Translations under genes and position numbers: made by a program
Origin: an uncultured Oscillospiraceae bacterium
GTDB lineage: Bacteria > Bacillota > Clostridia > Oscillospirales > Oscillospiraceae
Length of the DNA stretch: 9,075 nucleotides
NCBI GenBank assembly: GCA_900763965.1
Contig: CAAFMG010000087.1
Coordinates: 1-9,075, forward strand
Direction of reading: 5' to 3'
Shown here: positions 5,241 to 9,075 of the stretch, one piece after another
Layout: each line of letters starts with the position of its first letter
How positions within the stretch are numbered: the first letter of the stretch is position 1
Notes under the pieces: model-generated
What the model saw: the letters and a program-made list of their open reading frames with translations, nothing else
Databases searched by the model: none
Told to the model about the DNA's origin: nothing

Positions 5241-5492
5241 AGGATCTGACGACACATTCCCTGACGAAATTTGAATTCTTCCGGAAAATTCATTTGGTTG
5301 TTACGAACAATCTATAGAAACGGAAGTTACTTGGGAAGGCATCGCCCTATGAGAACCCTTGGTGAAAGGTATTCTTCTTTGTACTTACATGATACTATAC
5401 CCCCCGTTTCTTTGCAAGGGGCAATGTTTTCCAAATTATTCCCCCCTTTTTGGTGCAGCCATCCGAAAATACGCTTTTTCCCAGAGAAAGGC
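5241..5492. other. Gene-free stretch between R2 and the 5493 promoter
   Basis: About 250 bp. Six-frame reading gives only weak frames with no SD or recognisable protein. The only local structure is a bulged palindrome near 5270-5290 (TGAATTC-TTCC / GGAA-AATTCA). No function is assigned. Confidence 0.5.
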
Positions 5493-5521
5493 TTGACGGC
5501 GCAAAAAAATCGTGATATGCT
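5493..5521 (+). promoter_or_regulatory. Sigma-A promoter candidate upstream of the esterase gene
   Basis: TTGACG (5493-5498), 17-bp spacer, TATGCT (5516-5521), with TGA before the -10 (extended). A transcript from about 5528 would carry all of repeat copy B as a ~190-nt structured leader before the esterase start at 5717. Confidence 0.7.
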
Positions 5522-5551
5522 GGATTTGTTGGGCAGGTCTTCGGATCGGCT

Positions 5552-5700
5552 CTTTTTGCTATGCGAAAGCATAGCAAAAAATAGGATGCGCCATTTTCTC
5601 GCCCCTTCGGGGCAGCCGAAAATGATGCACAAAAACTTCTTGCGCTATGGCTGTTGCCTATTATCGTGGTGCGCAATACTGCGCATGAAGTTTGATCCCA
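5552..5700 (-). repeat. Three-hairpin intergenic repeat, copy B (inverted)
   Basis: Inverse copy of 4113-4257. H3 is a 12-bp stem, 5553-5564 with 5569-5580, now with a GAAA loop (TTTT in A). H2 is GCCCC/GGGGC at 5601-5613 with a three-base loop. Flanking H2, A pairs TTCC with GGAA while B (same sense) pairs TTTC with GAAA, a pairing-preserving change. H1 pairs AAACTTC-TGCGC arms with one mismatch. The element ends 5 bp before the SD of the next gene. Confidence 0.8.
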
Positions 5701-5716
5701 ATCTCAGGAGGAGCCT

Positions 5717-6487
5717 ATGCTGATCAAACGTGATTTTCTCTATCCACCCAAAAATGCCTCCCGCCCCCTGCACATCTGGCTGCCGGAAGACTATGCTTCC
5801 AGCCGGGAGCGTTACCCGGTGTGCTACTTTTTTGACGGCCACAACCTGTTTCAGGATGCCGATGCCACCTACGGGAAATCCTGGGGCTTTTCGGAATTTC
5901 TCAGCCGGTGGGAAAAGCCCATGATCCTGGTGGGAATGGAATGCGGCCACCAGGGGGACGAGCGGCTCAGCGAGTATATGCCCTACCCCAGCCAGGGCTG
6001 GTTTTCTCAGTTTGAACCTATGGGGGATACCACCTTCCGGTGGATCCTGGAGGATGTCAAGCCCTTTATCGACGGGCAGTACCGTACCATCCCCTTCCGG
6101 GAATGCACCGCCATCGGCGGGTCCAGCATGGGCGGCATCATGTCCCTGTATGGCGCCATTCACTATAACCGTTGGTTTTCCAAGGCCGCCTGTCTGTCCT
6201 CCTCCGTGAACTTCTGCATGGAGCCTCTGAAAGCCGATCTGGCGGCATCGCAGATTGACCCGGACACCCGGATCTACCTGTCCTGGGGCACCCGGGAGGC
6301 CCAGAAGGACAACTGGCAGAAAATGGATCCCAGCACCCCCACCTGCCGCAACAATGCCTTCATCGCCCAGGCCCTGGAAGAAAAGCAGGCCGCAGTGAAG
6401 CTGGAATGCCAGGTAGGCGGCGGCCACTGCGAAGCCGACTGGGAGCATCTGATCCCCGGCTTTATGGATTTTCTGTGGATGCATTAA
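5717..6487 (+). CDS. Esterase D-like alpha/beta hydrolase
   Basis: A 256-residue serine hydrolase of the putative esterase (Esterase_D / Fes-like) family, cytoplasmic as no signal peptide is seen. The N-terminal part has the family's SRPLHIWLPEDYA and YPVCYFFDGHNLF strands (DGHN forms part of the active-site region). The nucleophile elbow is GGSSMGG at 134-140 with S137. The C-terminal histidine is H237 in VGGGHCEADWE. The acid residue is probably within WGTREAQKDN (E194 or D198), not certain. A conserved PMGDTTFRWILEDVKPFID segment precedes the elbow. Substrates in this family include acyl esters of sugars, acyl-thiol adducts and siderophores; none can be chosen here. The start has SD AGGAGG (5706-5711), 5 nt away. 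The gene is alone, preceded by repeat B and a promoter at 5493. Confidence 0.9.
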   Translation: MLIKRDFLYPPKNASRPLHIWLPEDYASSRERYPVCYFFDGHNLFQDADATYGKSWGFSEFLSRWEKPMILVGMECGHQGDERLSEYMPYPSQGWFSQFEPMGDTTFRWILEDVKPFIDGQYRTIPFRECTAIGGSSMGGIMSLYGAIHYNRWFSKAACLSSSVNFCMEPLKADLAASQIDPDTRIYLSWGTREAQKDNWQKMDPSTPTCRNNAFIAQALEEKQAAVKLECQVGGGHCEADWEHLIPGFMDFLWMH

Positions 6488-6525
6488 GGCAGACTCTGCC
6501 CAATTCCGCAAGGGGTAGTGCCGCC

Positions 6526-6567
6526 TAAAAAAATCCCCCGGTAAGGGCAATACCTTTACCGGGGGAT
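6526..6567 (-). terminator. Terminator hairpin, copy 1 (leftward)
   Basis: 15-bp stem, 6533-6547 with 6553-6567 (one G-T wobble), loop CAATA. Leftward it is followed by seven T residues, a good intrinsic terminator for transcripts coming from the zinc-ribbon gene. Rightward there is no T tract, so it is not a good terminator for the esterase gene. Same hairpin as 6774-6808 except one loop base. Confidence 0.8.
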
Positions 6568-6593
6568 CCAGACTATCAAAAAGCCTCGCAGAG

Positions 6594-6767
6594 TTTGCCG
6601 ACGGTAGTCGGCAAATAAAGTCAAATCATTTTCTGTCAGGGCATGTACCTGACAGAAAATACTTCTCAGGCCGTTAGTGTGCGAGTTGTGCGCCATAGGC
6701 GCACAAGGAGTGCGCGCGGCGGACTGCAAACAAACTGGTGGAAAATCCCGACAGGGGTTTTCCACCA
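6594..6767. repeat. Array of four unrelated perfect or near-perfect hairpins
   Basis: In order: 9-bp stem 6594-6602/6607-6615 with loop GGTA; 13-bp stem 6628-6640/6648-6660; 9-bp stem 6686-6694/6698-6706 with loop ATA; 14-bp stem 6736-6749/6754-6767 with one T-G wobble and loop GACA. Each stem has its own sequence. With the two terminator copies, the esterase-to-zinc-ribbon gap holds six hairpins in ~275 bp. The 70-codon leftward frame across it has no SD and is not called. Confidence 0.75.
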
Positions 6768-6773
6768 AGCGAA

Positions 6774-6808
6774 ATCCCCCGGTAAGGGCAATGCCTTTAC
6801 CGGGGGAT
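6774..6808. terminator. Terminator hairpin, copy 2
   Basis: Same 15-bp stem as copy 1 (6774-6788 with 6794-6808), loop CAATG. It sits 17 bp after the zinc-ribbon stop, where a terminator is expected, but its T tract is broken on both sides (ATTTCGC leftward), so read-through into the hairpin array is plausible. A perfect palindrome, TTTCAGCTGAAA, at 6813-6824 abuts the stop codon. Confidence 0.6.
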
Positions 6809-6824
6809 CGTCTTTCAGCTGAAA

Positions 6825-7103
6825 TTAGCCGTTAGCGCGCATCTGAGCGAAGCACTCGCTGCAGTACACGGGACGGTCGGACTTGGGCTGGAAGGGAACC
6901 TTTGCCTCGCCACCGCAACGAGCGCAGGTAGCAGTAAAGAATTCACGGGGGCCATGGGTTGCGTTCTTGCGAGCGTTGCGGCAGTCCTTGCAAGCCTTGG
7001 GCTCGTTCTGGAAACCACGCTCAGCGTAGAAAGCCTGCTCACCAGCGGTGAACACGAATTCCTTGCCGCAATCTTTGCACACTAAAGTCTTGTCTTCGTA
7101 CAT
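6825..7103 (-). CDS. Four-CxxC zinc-ribbon protein
   Basis: A 92-residue cytoplasmic protein with four CxxC pairs: C9/C12, C38/C41, C60/C63 and C81/C84. The first half (DKTLVCKDCGKEFVFTAGEQ, then FYAERGF and a second CxxC) matches the 'probable zinc-ribbon' family; the second half (CARCGGEAKVPFQP, then RPVYCSECF) is a second zinc-finger unit found in small bacterial zinc-ribbon proteins. Two structural zinc sites are likely. Biological function is not known. Codon choice (GCT, CGT, AAG, TTC, TGC) resembles rpsB/tsf rather than the neighbouring genes, and the promoter is consensus, so the protein is probably abundant; nucleic-acid or ribosome association is a guess. SD AGAGAGG (7119-7113), spaced about 9 nt from the ATG. 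Monocistronic. Confidence 0.9.
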   Translation of the reverse strand: MYEDKTLVCKDCGKEFVFTAGEQAFYAERGFQNEPKACKDCRNARKNATHGPREFFTATCARCGGEAKVPFQPKSDRPVYCSECFAQMRANG

Positions 7104-7206
7104 TGGAAAATACCTCTCTTCGGTTAGATGTTGCCCCGTGAAAGCCCAAAAGGAAATTGGTAATAACGCAGGGTTAGATTAATTACGCGGGCCGATAGAA
7201 CCCACA
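7104..7206 (-). promoter_or_regulatory. ~100-nt 5' leader of the zinc-ribbon gene
   Basis: Region between the inferred transcription start and the ATG. ATCTAACC occurs twice (near 7122-7129 and 7173-7180 on the minus strand). No known riboswitch pattern is recognised. A leader of this length in front of a small abundant protein could allow post-transcriptional control. Confidence 0.4.
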
Positions 7207-7212
7207 AAAGGA

Positions 7213-7241
7213 ATTATACACAGGGATTTTGATTTTGTCAA
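7213..7241 (-). promoter_or_regulatory. Consensus sigma-A promoter of the zinc-ribbon gene
   Basis: Minus strand: TTGACA (7241-7236), 17 bp, TATAAT (7218-7213). Both hexamers are perfect and the spacing is optimal, within an AT-rich stretch. Predicted start near 7206. It is the strongest promoter in the window. Confidence 0.93.
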
Positions 7242-7307
7242 TCGTTTATGATATTTTTACCCAAATATTTCCTGTTTTATCCGTTCTACAGTGAAAAAAA
7301 AGTTCAC

Positions 7308-8345
7308 TCAAACAGAGAACCGGGTCTGCCCCTGGCAGGGAATGTGCAGGTGGTCGTAGGCCAGAGGGGTGACGCACCGGCCCCGGGGGGTTCTGGTTAA
7401 AAAGCCAAGCTGCATCAAATAGGGCTCGTACACATCCTCCAGGGTCACCGCTTCTTCTCCGATGGTAGCCGCCAAAGTCTCCAGGCCCACAGGGCCGCCG
7501 GAATAGTTCTGAATGATGGCAGTGAGCATCCGCCGGTCGATGTTGTCCAGGCCCAGCTGGTCCACCTCCAGCCGCTGCAATGCCAGATCTGCCGCTTCCC
7601 GGGTGATGGTGCCGTCTCCCATGACCTCGGCAAAGTCCCGCACCCGGCGCAGGAAGCGGTTGGCGATCCGGGGGGTCCCCCGGCTGCGGGAGGCAATCTC
7701 CATGGCTCCCTCCGGGGCAATGGGCATTCCCAGAATGGTGGCGCTGCGGGTGACGATCCGGGCCAGCTCCTCCGGGGTGTACAGCTCCAGCCGCAGGTTC
7801 ACGCCGAACCGATCCCGCAGAGGGGCGGACAGCTGGCCTGCCCGGGTGGTGGCACCCACCAGGGTGAACTTGGGCAGATCCAGGCGGATGGAGTTGGCAC
7901 TGGGGCCCTTGCCCACAATGATATCAATGGCGAAGTCTTCCATGGCAGGGTAGAGGATCTCCTCCACCACCCGGTTCAGCCGATGGATCTCGTCGATGAA
8001 AAGAATGTCTCCGGGGTTCAGGTTGGTCAGCAGTGCCGCCAGATCTCCCGGCTTTTCAATGGCCGGGCCGGAGGTAATGCGGATATTGACTCCCATTTCG
8101 TTGGCAATCACCCCTGCCAAGGTGGTTTTGCCCAGGCCGGGAGGGCCGTAGAGCAGGGTGTGATCCAGAGGCTCATTGCGCCGCCGGGCAGCCTCAATGT
8201 AAATAGACAGATTCCCCTTGGCCTTTTCCTGGCCGGTGTAGTCGCTGAGCAGCTTGGGCCGCAGTCCAATCTCTCCGGCATCCTGGGGGGCAAAGGTGGG
8301 AGAAATAATGGGGGTATCCAGATCCTGTGAAAACTCTAAGCTCAT
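7308..8345 (-). CDS. ruvB: Holliday junction branch migration helicase RuvB
   Basis: Hexameric AAA+ motor that, with RuvA, drives branch migration of Holliday junctions in recombination repair. At 345 residues it has the usual length. Motifs: LRPKLLSDYTGQ at the N-terminus, Walker A GPPGLGKTT (67-75), Walker B ILFIDEIHRL with DEIH at 118-121, sensor 1 GATTRAG (164-170), the arginine-finger region APLRDRFG (~174-181), and sensor 2 RGTPRIANR (222-230). The C-terminal winged-helix domain ends with YLMQLGFLTRTPRGR. ATG at 8345 has SD AAGGAG 5 nt away. The ruvA stop is 9 bp upstream and the SD overlaps the end of ruvA, so the pair is coupled. No strong terminator follows; only a weak GTGAA/TTCAC stem with a T run in its loop at ~7290-7306. 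Confidence 0.98.
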   Translation of the reverse strand: MSLEFSQDLDTPIISPTFAPQDAGEIGLRPKLLSDYTGQEKAKGNLSIYIEAARRRNEPLDHTLLYGPPGLGKTTLAGVIANEMGVNIRITSGPAIEKPGDLAALLTNLNPGDILFIDEIHRLNRVVEEILYPAMEDFAIDIIVGKGPSANSIRLDLPKFTLVGATTRAGQLSAPLRDRFGVNLRLELYTPEELARIVTRSATILGMPIAPEGAMEIASRSRGTPRIANRFLRRVRDFAEVMGDGTITREAADLALQRLEVDQLGLDNIDRRMLTAIIQNYSGGPVGLETLAATIGEEAVTLEDVYEPYLMQLGFLTRTPRGRCVTPLAYDHLHIPCQGQTRFSV

Positions 8346-8354
8346 ATTTGCTCC

Positions 8355-8960
8355 TTATCCCTTCATCACCATGGCCCGCAGGGCATGGCGGATCATTTCC
8401 TCGGTGGTGGCTGTAGGGGCCACGCCCTTCAGTGCGGCGTTGATCTCCGCCGGGGCATAGCCCAGCTCCTGCAAGGCCGCATAGGCCATGGCGGCATTGT
8501 TGCCCTTTGCCGCAGGGGCCGCCGGGCTGCTGCCTGTGGAGAAATCCAGCTCCATGGCACCGCCCCCCAGCTTGTCCTTCAGCTCCAGGATGATGCGCTG
8601 GGCGATCTTCTTGCCCACACCCTGGGCGGCGGTGAGCATTTTTTCGTCCCCAGTCATCACTGCCAGGGTGAAATTCTGGGGGCCGCCGGAGGACAAAATG
8701 GCCATGGCCGCCTTGGGGCCCACGCCGTTGACCGAGGTCAGCAGCTCATAGCACCGCTGCTCCTCCCGGCTGATGAAGCCGTACAGGTCATAGGCATCCT
8801 CCCGGATGGATTCGCTGACATAGAGCCGGGCCGTCTGATTCAGCTTCAGCTGTCCGGCGGTATAGGCGGTAACACGGCAGCCGTAGCCCACGCCGCCGCA
8901 GTCGATGACCGCCAGACCGGGCTCCAGAAGGGCTACATTGCCGCAGACATAATAAATCAT
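8355..8960 (-). CDS. ruvA: Holliday junction branch migration protein RuvA
   Basis: Junction-binding tetramer that recruits RuvB. At 201 residues it has normal length. Domain I (1-~63) is the OB fold opening with MIYYVCGNVALLEP and including VDCGGVGYGC-like residues (IDCGGVGYGCRV) and REDAYDLYGF. Domain II has two helix-hairpin-helix motifs, LTSVNGVGPKAAMAIL and AAQGVGKKIAQRIILELKDKL. A flexible Ala/Ser/Pro linker (FSTGSSPAAPAAKG) leads to the RuvB-binding domain III (ALQELGYAPAEINAAL to the end). The ATG at 8960 has SD GAGG (8971-8968), 7 nt away. ruvB follows at once on the same strand. Upstream, no ruvC end is recognisable in the remaining 115 bp. Confidence 0.97.
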   Translation of the reverse strand: MIYYVCGNVALLEPGLAVIDCGGVGYGCRVTAYTAGQLKLNQTARLYVSESIREDAYDLYGFISREEQRCYELLTSVNGVGPKAAMAILSSGGPQNFTLAVMTGDEKMLTAAQGVGKKIAQRIILELKDKLGGGAMELDFSTGSSPAAPAAKGNNAAMAYAALQELGYAPAEINAALKGVAPTATTEEMIRHALRAMVMKG

Positions 8961-9075
8961 AGAAAAACCTCATTTTTCAGGAAAGAGTCAGGGAAGCTCT
9001 GATGAAATCGGCAAGAGCTGACGGAGAAAGATTTTGCTTCCAGGCAAGGTTTGGAAAATGAGGGAATACTGTATG
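8961..9075. other. Unassigned right edge upstream of ruvA
   Basis: All three minus-strand frames are partly open here. One runs from the window edge to a TGA overlapping the ruvA ATG (ATGA), but its Ser/Phe/Pro-rich translation does not resemble RuvC. On the plus strand GAGGG (9060-9064) lies 8 nt before an ATG at 9073, a possible start of a divergent gene cut by the edge. A 6-bp AGCTCT/AGAGCT stem lies at 8995-9019. None is firm. Confidence 0.3.

Noticed and set aside
5271..5723. 150-codon plus-strand frame between R2 and the esterase gene
   Set aside because: It runs through promoter and repeat copy B and ends inside the esterase start. Cys/Arg/Leu-rich with no family and no good SD.
5645..6550. 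301-codon minus-strand frame opposite the esterase gene
   Set aside because: Antisense to a gene with clear catalytic motifs and a strong SD; it reads through repeat B and has no SD.
6556..6768. 70-codon minus-strand frame across the hairpin array
   Set aside because: It spans all four hairpins, has no SD and no recognised domain.
7290..7306. GTGAA/TTCAC stem after ruvB as terminator
   Set aside because: Only five pairs, and the T run is in the loop rather than after the stem.
1..9075. CRISPR array, tRNA or rRNA gene, prophage, toxin-antitoxin or defence locus
   Set aside because: No regularly spaced identical repeats, no cloverleaf or rRNA sequence, and no relevant protein families were seen.

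Overview
The window reads as the chromosome of a Gram-positive anaerobe of class Clostridia, most likely the Oscillospiraceae/Ruminococcaceae (the Faecalibacterium-Gemmiger-Subdoligranulum neighbourhood is my best guess). The basis is family content and style: high-GC coding DNA with strong Shine-Dalgarno (SD) sites, a C_GCAxxG_C_C protein, the short Clostridia-type peptide deformylase, a free-standing PrdX-like deacylase, a TraX-family membrane protein, and many structured intergenic repeats. The genus is an inference.

Layout, left to right. The 3' part of rpsB and all of tsf form a translation operon closed by a strong terminator. A second operon from its own extended -10 promoter holds a probable four-cysteine redox protein and an overlapping C39-like cysteine-peptidase-fold protein. 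A shared terminator separates these from a leftward prolyl-tRNA editing-domain protein, which is divergent from a rightward TraX-family protein. Positions 4113-5700 form an unusual block: two inverted copies of a ~147-bp three-hairpin repeat (A and B) enclose two direct copies of a ~95-bp terminator-like repeat (R1 and R2), which in turn enclose a divergent def gene with its own near-consensus promoter and a terminator-like leader hairpin. An esterase gene starts directly at the edge of copy B. Next comes a 337-bp gap packed with hairpins between two copies of one terminator. The last part is leftward: a small four-CxxC zinc-ribbon protein with a consensus promoter, a ~100-nt leader and ribosomal-protein-like codons, then ruvB and ruvA.

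The genes are mostly housekeeping: ribosome and elongation (rpsB, tsf), nascent-chain and tRNA quality control (def, editing protein) and Holliday-junction branch migration (ruvAB). I see no phage, CRISPR, toxin-antitoxin or defence system. The parts least explained by known families are the intergenic structured repeats, where two copies differ by base changes that keep pairing; the tiny SD-preceded ORFs inside R1/R2; and the hairpin array at 6533-6808.
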